The notes beneath the pieces are model-generated. The model was not told the DNA's origin and did no database searches. It saw only the letters and a list, made by a program, of their open reading frames with translations. Positions 34,852 through 43,739 of a stretch of 64,000 nt of DNA are shown here, in pieces; positions within the stretch are counted from its first letter, which is position 1, and every line of letters starts with the position of its first letter. Location of the stretch: the NCBI GenBank assembly GCA_046327915.1, contig JAXLXO010000033.1, positions 7,093-71,092 on the forward strand, read 5' to 3'. This DNA is from VGTK01 sp046327915 (lineage in GTDB: Bacteria; Desulfobacterota; Binatia; UBA12015). Position numbers and translations under genes: made by a program.

Positions 34852-35429
34852 GCGGCGCTCAGATCGGCGGCGAGGCTCGCGCGCTGCGAGGGCTCGAGCG
34901 CGGTGATCGCGCGGTAGTTCGGATGGTCCACCGCGATCGCGACGGGCGCGTCGCCGCCGACGAACGCGGCGACCGCCGCCGGCGTGAGCCGGAAGCGCAC
35001 GTACTGCACGGCGGAGAGCTTCTCCTCCGTGCTTCGTCCGGGCTCGAACTGGGCGGGAAACGACGCGTCGCCGACGCGCAGCGTGACGTGCTCGTCGATG
35101 CCGATCAGGCGGCGCAGCTCCTCCGCGATGCGCGGCTGATCCGTGATCTCGATCAGCAGCGTCGCCGAGAGCTCGTTCTCGCCCGGCAGAAGCTCGTTGT
35201 AGACCTCGACCTCCTCGCGCACGCGGTCGAGGTCGGTGATGCGCTCGACGTGGAGCATCTCCTGCGTCTGGAACAGAACCGTGTCGAAATTCTCGAATAC
35301 CAGCGTGACGCGGTCGCCGACGGAGACGCGGCGATCGCGCTTCAACTCGATGATGCGGCGGCGGAACTCGTCGCGCATCTCGCCGTAGCGCTGCGGTCCG
35401 GCGATGTCCTCGAGAGAAACCTTGCGCAT
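34848..35429 (-). CDS. DUF3501 family protein
   Basis: 193 aa. Recognised by the KVSLEDIAGPQRY start, FENFDTVLFQTQEMLHVERI and LPGENELSATLLIEI. DUF3501 genes commonly sit beside rubrerythrin and a heterodisulfide-reductase-like Fe-S oxidoreductase; here rubrerythrin is 60 bp upstream, but the Fe-S oxidoreductase is missing. Biochemical role unknown. Stop overlaps the start of the Fur-type gene. Confidence 0.88.
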   Translation of the reverse strand: MRKVSLEDIAGPQRYGEMRDEFRRRIIELKRDRRVSVGDRVTLVFENFDTVLFQTQEMLHVERITDLDRVREEVEVYNELLPGENELSATLLIEITDQPRIAEELRRLIGIDEHVTLRVGDASFPAQFEPGRSTEEKLSAVQYVRFRLTPAAVAAFVGGDAPVAIAVDHPNYRAITALEPSQRASLAADLSAA

Positions 35430-35489
35430 GTCGACGCCTTCGGGAGACGGGAGCGCGACGGATCTCGCCGCGCTCCCGCGTCGTCGCGA

Positions 35490-35915
35490 TCAGCCCTGCG
35501 ACAGGCTGTCGAGGCCCTTCTGGAAACGGCCCGCGTGCGACTTCTCGGCACGCGCGAGCGTCTCGAACCACTCGGCGATCTCGGCAAAGCCTTCCTCGCG
35601 CGCGGTCTTCGCGAAGCCCGGGTACATCTGCGAGTACTCGTAGGTCTCGCCGTCGATCGCAGACTTCAGGTTCTTGTCGGTGTCGCCGATCGGCGCGCCG
35701 GTCGCGGGATCGCCGACCTCCTTCAGGAAGTCGAGGTGGCCGAAGGCGTGGCCCGTCTCGGCCTCCGACGTGTCGCGGAAGAGACCGCCGATGTCCGGGT
35801 AGCCCTCGATGTCCGCCCGGCGCGCGAAGTACAGGTAGCGGCGGTTCGCCTGCGACTCGCCTGCGAAAGCGTCCTTCAGGTTCTGATGGGTCTTCGACCC
35901 GGCCAGCTTGCTCAT
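35490..35915 (-). CDS. Rubrerythrin-family di-iron protein without rubredoxin domain
   Basis: 141 aa, only the ferritin-like bundle. Ligand regions are TFAGESQANRRY-type (AFAGESQANRRYLYFA), SEAETGHAFGHLDFL, GETYEYSQMYPGFAKTA and RAEKSHAGRF. Reduces hydrogen peroxide; electrons could come from a separate rubredoxin or ferredoxin since the C-terminal CXXC domain is absent. Start set by AGGAGG just upstream; 12 extra in-frame residues upstream are not needed. It is the first gene of the leftward rubrerythrin-DUF3501-Fur-LON run. Confidence 0.93.
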   Translation of the reverse strand: MSKLAGSKTHQNLKDAFAGESQANRRYLYFARRADIEGYPDIGGLFRDTSEAETGHAFGHLDFLKEVGDPATGAPIGDTDKNLKSAIDGETYEYSQMYPGFAKTAREEGFAEIAEWFETLARAEKSHAGRFQKGLDSLSQG

Positions 35916-35929
35916 GGCTCCTCCTTCAA

Positions 35930-36011
35930 CGTGGCTGCAGCGTGGCTGCACGGAAGCAAAAACGAGAGAGATTCCTGATAGCGCTCACCTAGCAGCATTC
36001 CCTCCTGCTGC
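35930..36011. promoter_or_regulatory. Rubrerythrin upstream region with tandem 11-mer and an inverted repeat
   Basis: Tandem CGTGGCTGCA(G/C) units at 35930-35940 and 35941-35951, and an inverted repeat GCAGCA/TGCTGC at 35992-35997/36006-36011. These lie in the 135-bp gap between the rubrerythrin start and the BFD-like stop, where a Fur/PerR operator would be expected. No confident Fur box seen. Confidence 0.3.
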
Positions 36012-36050
36012 AAGACGAGCGTCGCGACCCGGCGCACCGACGGGCCGCCG

Positions 36051-36272
36051 TCAACGGCGCAACATGCCGGCGATCACGGGTCCGCAACGCTTGGCGCCGC
36101 AGGGGCCGGTCGCGGCGCGGGTGCGACGCCGGATCTCGTCGAGCGTCGTCGCGCCGCCGGCGATCGCCTTCTCGATGACGCCGCGGCGGATCTTGTTGCA
36201 GATGCAGACGACCTTGTACGACTCGATGATCTCGCGCCGCCGGCGCTCGAGCTCGTCCGCGTCGTCGTCCAC
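36051..36272 (-). CDS. BFD-like [2Fe-2S]-binding protein
   Basis: 73 aa. Cys pattern KVVCICNKI ... GPCGAKRC (C-x-C then ~30 residues then C-x4-C) fits the bacterioferritin-associated ferredoxin fold (Fer2_BFD). Such proteins donate electrons for iron release or link to nitrite/sulfite reductase-like partners. The GTG start has GGAGG ~5 bases upstream; longer upstream frames look non-coding. Its neighbour rubrerythrin could use it as an electron donor (inference). Divergent from glgC. Confidence 0.8.
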   Translation of the reverse strand: MDDDADELERRRREIIESYKVVCICNKIRRGVIEKAIAGGATTLDEIRRRTRAATGPCGAKRCGPVIAGMLRR

Positions 36273-36399
36273 GCGGCCTCCATAGCACGGCGTCGTCGGC
36301 CTGCATCGCGTCGTCGCGCGGCGGCACCGGAGGCACGCAGGCCGCCCGAACGCCGGCTCGTTCTTGACTCCCCGGAGATCGAACGACACTGTTGAAGCA

Positions 36400-37644
36400 A
36401 TGCCTGGATCGTCGCGACGCGTCCTCGGAATGATCATGGCGGGCGGCGAAGGTACCCGCCTCTTCCCGCTCACGCGCGACCGCGCGAAGCCGGCCGTGCC
36501 GTTCGGCGGCAAGTACCGCCTGATCGACTTCGTGCTGTCGAACTTCGTCAACTCGGGGATCTTCTCGATCTACGTGATGGTGCAGTTCAAGTCGCAGTCG
36601 CTGATCGAGCACCTCGCGGCCGGCTGGAAGTTCGGCGGCCTGATCGCCGAGCACTTCATCTCCCCGGTGCCGGCGCAGATGCAGCACGGCCAGACCTGGT
36701 ACAAGGGCACGGCCGACGCGATCTACCAGAACCTCAACCTGATCGAGAACTACCAGCCCGACCTCGTGGCGGTGTTCGGCGCGGATCACATCTACCGCAT
36801 GGACATCAGCCAGATGGCCGACTTCCACCGCGAGCGCGGCGCTCTCGTCACCGTGGCCACGTTGCCGGTACCGCGCCACGAGGCGTCGAGCTTCGGGATC
36901 GTCCACGTGGAAGGCGACGGTCTGGTCGCCGACTTCGTCGAGAAGCCGTCCGACCCGCCGGAGATGCCGGACCGTCCGGGATACAGCCTCGCGTCGATGG
37001 GCAACTACATCTTCGACGCCGACTTCCTGATGACGGCGCTGAAGGAGCTCGCCGACAGCGAGGGCGGCGGCACCGACTTCGGCAAGCACATCATCCCGGC
37101 GCATCTGCACAACAGGCGCACGTACGCCTACGACTTCGCGACCAACCGCCTGCCCGGCGAGCCGGAGGGCAAGCCGACCTACTGGCGCGACGTCGGCACG
37201 CTCGACTCGTTCTACGAGGCGAACATGGACCTGCGCTCGCCGGATCCCGCGCTGAACCTCTACAACCAGTCGTGGCCGCTCCGCACCGCGGAGACGCCCA
37301 ACCCGCCGGCGAAGTTCGTGTTCGACGAGATCGGACGGCGCGGTCAGGCCGTGCAGTCCGTCGTGTCCGAGGGCTGCATCGTCAGCGGCGGCAGCGTGCG
37401 CAACTCGGTGCTCGGCAAGAACGTCTTCGTGCACAGCTTCGCCGAGGTCGAGGACGCCGTGATCATGGACGGCTGCCGCATTCGCCGCCACGCCAAGGTC
37501 CGCCGCGCGATCATCGACAAGTACGTCGAGATCCCCGAGGGCGAGCGCATCGGCTACGACCTCGAGCTCGACCGCCAGCGCTTCACCGTCACCGAGTCCG
37601 GGATCGTCGTGATCCCGAAGCAGCCGCGCCCCGTCTTCGATTGA
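36400..37644 (+). CDS. glgC: Glucose-1-phosphate adenylyltransferase
   Basis: 414 aa. Makes ADP-glucose for glycogen from ATP and glucose-1-phosphate. Seen: MAGGEGTRLFPLTRDRAKP (nucleotide loop), YRLIDFVLSNFVNSG, QMQHGQTWYKGTADAIYQN, GADHIYRMD, the substrate lysine EKPSDPP, and WRDVGTLDSFYEANMDL, followed by a left-handed beta-helix end. Full length. ATG at MPGSSRR; no strong Shine-Dalgarno. Glycogen synthase and branching enzyme genes are not in the window. Confidence 0.96.
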   Translation: MPGSSRRVLGMIMAGGEGTRLFPLTRDRAKPAVPFGGKYRLIDFVLSNFVNSGIFSIYVMVQFKSQSLIEHLAAGWKFGGLIAEHFISPVPAQMQHGQTWYKGTADAIYQNLNLIENYQPDLVAVFGADHIYRMDISQMADFHRERGALVTVATLPVPRHEASSFGIVHVEGDGLVADFVEKPSDPPEMPDRPGYSLASMGNYIFDADFLMTALKELADSEGGGTDFGKHIIPAHLHNRRTYAYDFATNRLPGEPEGKPTYWRDVGTLDSFYEANMDLRSPDPALNLYNQSWPLRTAETPNPPAKFVFDEIGRRGQAVQSVVSEGCIVSGGSVRNSVLGKNVFVHSFAEVEDAVIMDGCRIRRHAKVRRAIIDKYVEIPEGERIGYDLELDRQRFTVTESGIVVIPKQPRPVFD

Positions 37645-37704
37645 CGCGGCCTCGCCCCGCGGAACGCCCGCCCGAAGGCGAGCGCTCCGCGGACGAGCCT
37701 GGGC

Positions 37705-39624
37705 TCAGCGCGACGTGTGTCCCGCGTGCGCGACCGACGGGTCGCCGGACATGACCATGCCGCCCGGCATCGGCGCACGGCAGGCGGAGACCGGCGGCGG
37801 CAGGAAGTCGGTGCTCAGCGAGCGTCCCCGGGCGTCCACCGCGGCGACGCTCGCCGTACCCGACGCAACCGACGGGTCGACGTAGTAGCTGCCCAGCATC
37901 AGGAACATCTCGTTCTCGGTGCTCTCGCCGCCGGTCAGCGGGCACGCGTCACACGAGCCGTCGCCCGCGTTCGGCGAGCTGTCGCAGGTCGCGTCGTCCC
38001 CCTCGCCCGCGCACGGGGAGCCGACACGGCCCGAAGCACACGCGGTCGGCTTGCAGAGCCCGATGCCCGAGGCGTGCGCGCTCGCCGGGATGCGCGACGC
38101 GCGCGTCACGGTCTCCGGGTCGGGCGCGCCGTCGTCGCCGACGCCGTTGTTGAAGCTCGCGCAGAACTTCACCGTGCGCTCCGCCGGATCGGGCGAGTCG
38201 AACGCGAGAGGCGGGTCGAAGTGCGCGACCGACGGGTCGTTGTAGACGAAGTTCTCGTAGATGCGGCTGCCGTCGGGCGCGGTGATCCAGAAGTGCTTGC
38301 CGCGCTTGTGCACGTGCGACGACAGCTGGAACACGCGCGAGCCCTGCTCGAAGGTGAAGTCGTCGCACACGTCGCCGGTCGAATACGCCGGCATTCCGGA
38401 CATGCGGAAGATCGAGCCCGGCGTCAGGATGCCGCCGGCGCGGATCGGATAGCTCTGATCCTTGGCGAACTCGTAGTTGATGCGCGCGTGCATGCGCGTG
38501 TCCTTCGCGGTCAGGTTGAAGGCGTGCGAGTTCCAGTAGAACACGCCCTTGACGGGAATCTGCGCGAAGACGCCCGGCGTGTACGACGTGCGGTCCTGCG
38601 CCTGCTGCGCGCCCCCGACCGTCACGTTCAGCCCGCGACCGGTGAAGCTCGTCTGCGGGCCGTAGCCGATGCAGGCGAACGTGCTGCGCACGGCCGCCGT
38701 GCAGTGGCCTCCGCCGCACTGGCTCTTGTCGGTGGGCTCGCAGGCCTCGCCCTCGCGGTCACCGCCGACGCAGGTCCAGTCGCCGTACGACGGGTCGTGC
38801 AGGTCGAAGGACGGATCGTCGTTGGCCCGCGCGTACCAGAGGATCAGGTGGTGACTCTGCGGGTCCTGCCGCAGCTCGGTGACGTCGAAGCGGAAGTACT
38901 TGCCCGAAGGATCGAGGTATTCGGCCGGCACCTGGTCCGAGAAGTCCTCGTAGGTCGCGAAGCAGTACTCGATCTCGCGATCGTGCGGCAGGACGTAGTT
39001 GGGCATGTCGAACTGGATGCCCTCGCCCGCGGCCGGCGCCGCGAGCGGCTCGATGGTGATCGGCTCCGGCGGCGGCAGGCAGGCGCCGAGAAGCTTCTCG
39101 GTCCCGATCACGGTGCCGGTCTCCGGCGCGCCGGCGTAGAGCCACAGGCGGACGAGCTCGAGCTCGTCCTCGCTGAGGGGCGGCAGGCCGTTCGGCATCG
39201 GCGCGCCGTTGATCGAGACCGTACCCGGCTTGGTCGCGGCCGCGAGCTTGAGCCAGAGGTAGCTGCGGTCCTTGTCGCCCGGGGCGACGCGCTTCATCCC
39301 CGCGCCGGTCGCGGGAATCTCGAAGAGGTTCGCGTACGAGACGCCTGCGCTGAGCTGCAGCCCACCGGCCGCCGCGTTGCCGTGACAGATGGCCGTCGTG
39401 CAGCCGTGCTGCTCGAAGATCCGGTCCTGGATGCCCTCGAAGGTGCTTGCGTACTGCTTGACGCCCTCCGCGCAGGAGGTCGTCCCGCCACCGCCGCCGT
39501 CCGAGCCACCCGAGCCCGAGCCCGAGCAGCCGCCGAGCAGCGCGCCCGCGAGCAGTGCGACGAGCGCGATCCGCACGGGTCGGAAATTGACGCGGCGATC
39601 TTGTCCCAGGTTCGAGAAGCGCAT
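37705..39624 (-). CDS. Large lipoprotein with CX4CH site and type II copper monooxygenase-like domain
   Basis: 639 aa. Lipobox ALLGGC (Cys33), then a Gly/Ser linker. Residues ~60-165 resemble a cytochrome-like module of myxobacterial surface proteins: C75-x4-C80-H81 followed by GGLQLSAG and LWLYAGAP. Residues ~200-590 resemble a PHM/DBH-type copper fold: His-His at 258-259, MHAR His379 or SHAF His367, H437-V-H439 (SSHVHKRG) and Met573/576 as the candidate CuM ligand. A Cys-rich insert lies at ~520-562. An ascorbate-dependent-type hydroxylase or a copper electron-transfer protein at the outer membrane are both possible. Confidence 0.75.
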   Translation of the reverse strand: MRFSNLGQDRRVNFRPVRIALVALLAGALLGGCSGSGSGGSDGGGGGTTSCAEGVKQYASTFEGIQDRIFEQHGCTTAICHGNAAAGGLQLSAGVSYANLFEIPATGAGMKRVAPGDKDRSYLWLKLAAATKPGTVSINGAPMPNGLPPLSEDELELVRLWLYAGAPETGTVIGTEKLLGACLPPPEPITIEPLAAPAAGEGIQFDMPNYVLPHDREIEYCFATYEDFSDQVPAEYLDPSGKYFRFDVTELRQDPQSHHLILWYARANDDPSFDLHDPSYGDWTCVGGDREGEACEPTDKSQCGGGHCTAAVRSTFACIGYGPQTSFTGRGLNVTVGGAQQAQDRTSYTPGVFAQIPVKGVFYWNSHAFNLTAKDTRMHARINYEFAKDQSYPIRAGGILTPGSIFRMSGMPAYSTGDVCDDFTFEQGSRVFQLSSHVHKRGKHFWITAPDGSRIYENFVYNDPSVAHFDPPLAFDSPDPAERTVKFCASFNNGVGDDGAPDPETVTRASRIPASAHASGIGLCKPTACASGRVGSPCAGEGDDATCDSSPNAGDGSCDACPLTGGESTENEMFLMLGSYYVDPSVASGTASVAAVDARGRSLSTDFLPPPVSACRAPMPGGMVMSGDPSVAHAGHTSR

Positions 39625-39760
39625 GCAGGTCCCCCGCGTCCGGCGCCAGCCGCCGGCCTGTCGATTCTTCCGTGAATTCGCCTGCGACCCGGTCTTCCGG
39701 GGAAGACGCGAGCCGCGTGTCGCGGCGCGTGATTGCGACTTCCGGGCCAACGACGCGGGC

Positions 39761-39800
39761 AAAAAAAGAGGGGCCGGTGGATCACCCACCGGCCCCTCTT
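39761..39800 (-). terminator. Intrinsic terminator of the GST gene
   Basis: Perfect 14-bp stem (39767-39780 with 39786-39799, GAGGGGCCGGTGG core) and 5-nt loop. On the minus strand it is followed by seven T residues (39761-39767 complement), 18 bp after the GST stop. Confidence 0.85.
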
Positions 39801-39817
39801 TCAGGAGGAATGGCCTC

Positions 39818-40450
39818 TCAGAGCCCTTCGAGGCGACGGATGCTCTCGCGCTGGCGCAGGCGGTCGACGTAGCCGCGGAGCGCACGCGCGCCCTCGGGCA
39901 GCGCGACCCCGCGCGCGACGAGCAGCAGCAGACGGGGCGCGAACGCCGCGTCGGCGATGCTGAACGCACCGGCGAGATACTCCTTGCCACCGGCAAGCTC
40001 GCGCTCGAGCAGGGCGAAGGCGCGATCCACCTCGTCCTTGGCGCGGCGGAGCTTCTCCGCGTCGCGCTCGCCCTCGGGCTTCACGTGCTCGGTCAGCAGG
40101 TTGCCGGCCGCGAGCACGAACGCCATGTCGGCGTAGTCCTCGAGCTGGCGGACCCGGGCACGAGCCGCTGAGTCACCCGGCGGCGGCAGCAGGGCGGGCT
40201 CGGGGTACTCGTCCTCGAGGTACTCGTCGATCACCGTCGAGTCGTAGATGACCGTGCGGTTGTTCTCGTCCTCCTCGTCGACCAGGACGGGAACCTTGTG
40301 GAACGGGTTCAGCGCCACGAACCACGGCTCGAGCTGCTCGTGCTTCCGCAGGTCGACCACGGTCAATTCGTAGTCCAGCTGCTTTTCGGCCAGCACGATC
40401 CTCGTTTTCTGGCCGAAAGGACACTGCGGGTAGTCGTACAGCTTGAGCAT
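39818..40450 (-). CDS. Glutathione S-transferase family protein
   Basis: 210 aa. N-terminal thioredoxin-fold KLYDYPQCPFGQKTRIVLAEK with a Cys-Pro-Phe-Gly active-site region, the glutathione-site NPFHKVPVLV and DSTVIDEYLE, then a helical C-terminal domain (FSIADAAFAPRLLLLVAR). Could be a detoxification GST or an SspA/omega-like thiol transferase, given the Cys. GGAGGAGG lies directly before the ATG at MLKLYDY. Monocistronic with its own terminator. Confidence 0.9.
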   Translation of the reverse strand: MLKLYDYPQCPFGQKTRIVLAEKQLDYELTVVDLRKHEQLEPWFVALNPFHKVPVLVDEEDENNRTVIYDSTVIDEYLEDEYPEPALLPPPGDSAARARVRQLEDYADMAFVLAAGNLLTEHVKPEGERDAEKLRRAKDEVDRAFALLERELAGGKEYLAGAFSIADAAFAPRLLLLVARGVALPEGARALRGYVDRLRQRESIRRLEGL

Positions 40451-40588
40451 TCGCCTCCTCCGCCCCTTTGCTCGATCTCGGCTAAGACGAGGTTTGGTAA
40501 GGGAAATGGCACGCGGAAGCAACGGACGTGCGTCAAATCATGGCAACGACCGCAGCGATTTTGCCGGCCCCGGGGGCGGACCTTTCGG

Positions 40589-41455
40589 TCAGCGCGGGAC
40601 GTGCGACCAGGCGTGGTACGAGCTGCGGACCAGCGGGCCCGACTCGACGTGCCGGAACCCCATGGCGAGCGCCTGACGGCCCAGATCCTCGAATTCCGCG
40701 GGATCGAGATAGCGTTCGACGGGAAGGTGCTTCGCGGTCGGACGCAGATACTGGCCCAGGGTGATGATGTCGCAGCCGGCCGTCCGGAGGTCGCGCAGGA
40801 CGGTCAGGACCTCGGCGGGCTCCTCGCCGAGACCGAGCATCAGCCCCGCCTTGGTCAGCAGATCGGGCCTCGTCGCGCGGGCGAAACGGAGGACGTCGAG
40901 CGAGCGCTCGTACTTCGCCCCGGCGCGGGCGCGCTTGTAGAGGCGCGGGACGGTCTCCAAATTGTGGTTGTAGACCGCGATCGGGGACGCGGCGACGGTC
41001 TCGACGCAGTCCTTCCTGCCCTGGAAATCCGGCGTCAGGACCTCGACCTCGCACGCCGGCACCGTGTGGCGGATCGCGCGCACCGTGGCGGCGAAGTGCT
41101 CCGCTCCGAGATCGGGCAGGTCGTCGCGGTCGACCGAGGTGACCACCACGTGCTGCAGCCCGAGCTTCTTCACCGCCTGCGCGAGGCGGTACGGCTCCAT
41201 CGGGTCGAGCGCCTCGGGACGGCCGTGGCTCACCGCGCAGAACGCGCAGTTGCGCGTGCAGGTGTCGCCCATGAGCATGAACGTCGCAGTACCGTGCGCC
41301 CAGCACTCGGCGACGTTCGGACAGCGCGCCTCCTCGCAAACCGTCGCGACGCCGGAGTCCTTGACGATCGCACGCGTGCGCGCGTAGCCCTCGCCGCCCG
41401 GCACTCGGACGCGGATCCAGTCCGGGTGGCGCCTCGCGGTCGCCGGAGCACTCAT
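40589..41455 (-). CDS. lipA: Lipoyl synthase
   Basis: A 288-aa radical SAM enzyme inserting two sulfurs into octanoyl-lysine. It has both cluster motifs: auxiliary CEEARCPNVAEC (C-x4-C-x5-C) and radical SAM CTRNCAFC (C-x3-C-x2-C). Also VVVTSVDRDDLPD, VYNHNLETVPRLY, KAGLMLGLGE, TLGQYLRPT and the C-terminal RSSYHA serine motif. The ATG overlaps the lipB stop (ATGA). It is the last gene of the E2-lipB-lipA run. Confidence 0.97.
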   Translation of the reverse strand: MSAPATARRHPDWIRVRVPGGEGYARTRAIVKDSGVATVCEEARCPNVAECWAHGTATFMLMGDTCTRNCAFCAVSHGRPEALDPMEPYRLAQAVKKLGLQHVVVTSVDRDDLPDLGAEHFAATVRAIRHTVPACEVEVLTPDFQGRKDCVETVAASPIAVYNHNLETVPRLYKRARAGAKYERSLDVLRFARATRPDLLTKAGLMLGLGEEPAEVLTVLRDLRTAGCDIITLGQYLRPTAKHLPVERYLDPAEFEDLGRQALAMGFRHVESGPLVRSSYHAWSHVPR

Positions 41456-42243
41456 GCCCGCGCCTCCGTCGGAGCCGCATGCGCTGCGGCCGGCCACGCG
41501 AGCGCCCGTCCGACGTGCTGCGCGGCGAGCGTCGCCACCTCGGGCAGCGACGGCACGGGCCGTACCGACTCCCGCTCGACCGTCGTCATGCGCACGCCGT
41601 CGAGCCCGCACGGCACGATCGCCGCGAACGGCGCCAGATCCATCGCCACGTTGAGAGCGAAGCCGTGCATCGTGATCCCGCCGCGAACGGCGATCCCGAT
41701 CGACGCGATCTTGCGAATCCTGCCGAGCTGCATGTCCCGTTCGTTCATTTCCGTGACGTCGGCCCCGTCGTCCGCGACCCAGACGCCGGTTCGTCCGGGC
41801 CAGGGCAAGCCGCGCACGCCCAGCGCCGACAACGTCCAGATGACACCGGTCTCCAGATCCCGCAAGAAGCGGTGCACGTCGCGGCCACGCCGGCGCAGGT
41901 CGACGAGCGCGTAGCCGACGAGCTGGCCCGGGCCGTGGTACGTGACGTCGCCGCCGCGTCCGATCCGCTCCAGCGGCGCGGCCGGCGGCGCGCCGCTGGT
42001 CAGCGTGCCCAGGTGCTCGCCCTTGCCGCCGCGTCCGGTCGTGTAGACGGGATCGTGCTCGAGCAGCAGCAGGAGGTCGCCGGTCTCCGCGTGCGCGCGG
42101 CGGATCTCCTCCTGGAGCGCGAGCGCGGGCACGAAGCCGATGCGGCCGAGCCAGCGCGTCGGGACGCCATCTCCGCAGAGTGGCTCCCCCGGCGGACCCG
42201 GCGCCGTCCCCGCGCGGTCGGGTGCGGCCGCGCCGCCGCTCAC
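41452..42243 (-). CDS. lipB: Octanoyl-[acyl carrier protein]:protein N-octanoyltransferase
   Basis: 263 aa. Transfers octanoate from ACP to lipoyl-domain lysine. Motifs: LLLLEHDPVYTTGRGG, GRGGDVTYHGPGQLVGYALVDL, catalytic Lys in RKIASIGIAVR, and catalytic Cys in FAAIVPCGLDG. The GTG start overlaps the E2 stop (GTGA), and lipA follows with an ATGA overlap, so lipoyl attachment and E2 synthesis are coupled. The N-terminus carries ~20 extra residues before the domain. Confidence 0.96.
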   Translation of the reverse strand: MSGGAAAPDRAGTAPGPPGEPLCGDGVPTRWLGRIGFVPALALQEEIRRAHAETGDLLLLLEHDPVYTTGRGGKGEHLGTLTSGAPPAAPLERIGRGGDVTYHGPGQLVGYALVDLRRRGRDVHRFLRDLETGVIWTLSALGVRGLPWPGRTGVWVADDGADVTEMNERDMQLGRIRKIASIGIAVRGGITMHGFALNVAMDLAPFAAIVPCGLDGVRMTTVERESVRPVPSLPEVATLAAQHVGRALAWPAAAHAAPTEARA

Positions 42244-43664
42244 GCCGAACCTCCGGCCGGCAGCAGCAGCGACGCCGGATTCTCGAGGCGCCGCTTCACG
42301 TCGGCGAGGAAGCGCCCGCCGCGCGCCCCGTCGATCACGCGGTGGTCGCACGACAGCGTGATCGACATCGTCCAGCCGACGGCGAGCGCACCGTCGCGCA
42401 CCACCGCTCGCTGCTTGACGGAGCCCACCGCGAGAATCGCCGCCTGCGGCGGGTTCAGCACGGCGCTGAAGCTGTCGACGTCGAACATGCCGAGGTTCGA
42501 CACGCTGAACGTCGCACCCGACAGATCCGCCGCGGTGAAGCGTCCGCTCTCCGCCTTCTCGGCGAGCGCGCGCGCCTGCGCCGCGATGGCGAGCAGGTCG
42601 AGCCGGTCGGCACCGGACAGCACGGGGACCAGAAGCCCGTCGTCGACGGCGGTGGCGATCCCGACGTTGACCTCGCCGAGCAGCTCGATCGCATCGCCGG
42701 CGAAGCGCGCGTTGACCTCGGGGAACTTCGCGAGCGCGTCGGCGACGGCCTTCACCACCATGTGGTTGTAGGTCACCGAGGGCTCGACCTCGAGCGCCTT
42801 CAGCTGTGCGCGCAGGCGCACGGCCTCGTCCATGTCGACGATCGTCGTCAAGTAGAAGTGCGGCGCCTCGCGCGTGCTCTCGGCCATGCGCTTCGCGATC
42901 GACGCGCGCATCTTGGACAGCGGAACGCGGCGCACACCGCCGGAAGCACGCTCCTCCGCTGCCGGTGCCGCCGCTTCCTGCGGTTCGCCTCCCCCGGCCG
43001 CGGGTGCGGAGCGATCCGCGGACGCCGGAGCCGGCTTCGCCGCGGCCGTGCCGCGCGCCGCACGTGCTTGCGCCTCCTCGACGTCACGGCGCGTGATCCG
43101 CCCCGCGGGCCCGGTACCGCGCACGGCGCCGAGATCGATGCCCAGCTCGTCCGCCAGCGAGCGGGCGAGCGGCGACGCCTTGGGCTCCCCGCTTCGCGCG
43201 GCCGCCGGTCGCGGCGCGGGCACGGCGGCAGCCACCGGACGGGCAGCTGCCGGTGCGGCCGCGGCTGGTGGGTTGGACCGCTGCTCAGGCGGAGCTGCGG
43301 GCGCCCCAGGACGGGCCGCCGGCCGTGAAGACGCCTTCGCAGCCGGCGGCGCGGGCCGGGCCTCGCTTGCTGGCGCCGGCGGAGTCGACTCCGCCTTGCC
43401 GTTGCCCGCGGTGGCGGCACTCGGGCCGTCGCCGGCCTCGATGACGGCGATCACCGCGCCGACCGGGGCCGTCTGGCCCTCCGCCAGCTTCACCTGCTTC
43501 AGAACACCCGACGCGGACGACTCGACCTCCATGTCCGCCTTGTCGGTCTCGACCTCGACGAGCAGCTCGCCCGCCTCGACGCGGTCGCCCTCGCGCTTCA
43601 GCCAGCGCAGGATCTTGCCTTCCTCCATGGTGTCGGAAAGCCGGGGCATGGTGACGTCGGGCAT
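42240..43664 (-). CDS. Dihydrolipoamide acetyltransferase, E2 of a 2-oxoacid dehydrogenase
   Basis: 474 aa. N-terminal lipoyl domain (MPRLSDTMEEGKI, with lipoylated Lys in ETDKADME), a long Ala/Pro linker, a peripheral subunit-binding domain (ASPLARSLADELGIDLGAVRGTGPAGRI), and the catalytic core ending DHRVIDGARGG with active His and Asp. It looks like pyruvate dehydrogenase E2. The second ATG in frame is used because GAGAGG sits 9 bases upstream. E1 and E3 genes are not in the window. lipB and lipA follow directly. Confidence 0.94.
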   Translation of the reverse strand: MPDVTMPRLSDTMEEGKILRWLKREGDRVEAGELLVEVETDKADMEVESSASGVLKQVKLAEGQTAPVGAVIAVIEAGDGPSAATAGNGKAESTPPAPASEARPAPPAAKASSRPAARPGAPAAPPEQRSNPPAAAAPAAARPVAAAVPAPRPAAARSGEPKASPLARSLADELGIDLGAVRGTGPAGRITRRDVEEAQARAARGTAAAKPAPASADRSAPAAGGGEPQEAAAPAAEERASGGVRRVPLSKMRASIAKRMAESTREAPHFYLTTIVDMDEAVRLRAQLKALEVEPSVTYNHMVVKAVADALAKFPEVNARFAGDAIELLGEVNVGIATAVDDGLLVPVLSGADRLDLLAIAAQARALAEKAESGRFTAADLSGATFSVSNLGMFDVDSFSAVLNPPQAAILAVGSVKQRAVVRDGALAVGWTMSITLSCDHRVIDGARGGRFLADVKRRLENPASLLLPAGGSA

Positions 43665-43739
43665 CGCTCGCATCCTCTCCCGCAAGGCGTCCGCTCCCCG
43701 AGCGGCGCACACGACAGGAGTCTAGCCGACCTGCGCGGC

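Noticed and set aside
36400..37644. Full glycogen operon around glgC
   Set aside because: Neighbours are a BFD-like ferredoxin and a copper-type lipoprotein; no glycogen synthase, branching enzyme or phosphorylase is present.
39761..39800. REP-like or mobile repeat element
   Set aside because: A single perfect hairpin with a T-run on the minus strand, directly after a gene stop, is best read as an intrinsic terminator.
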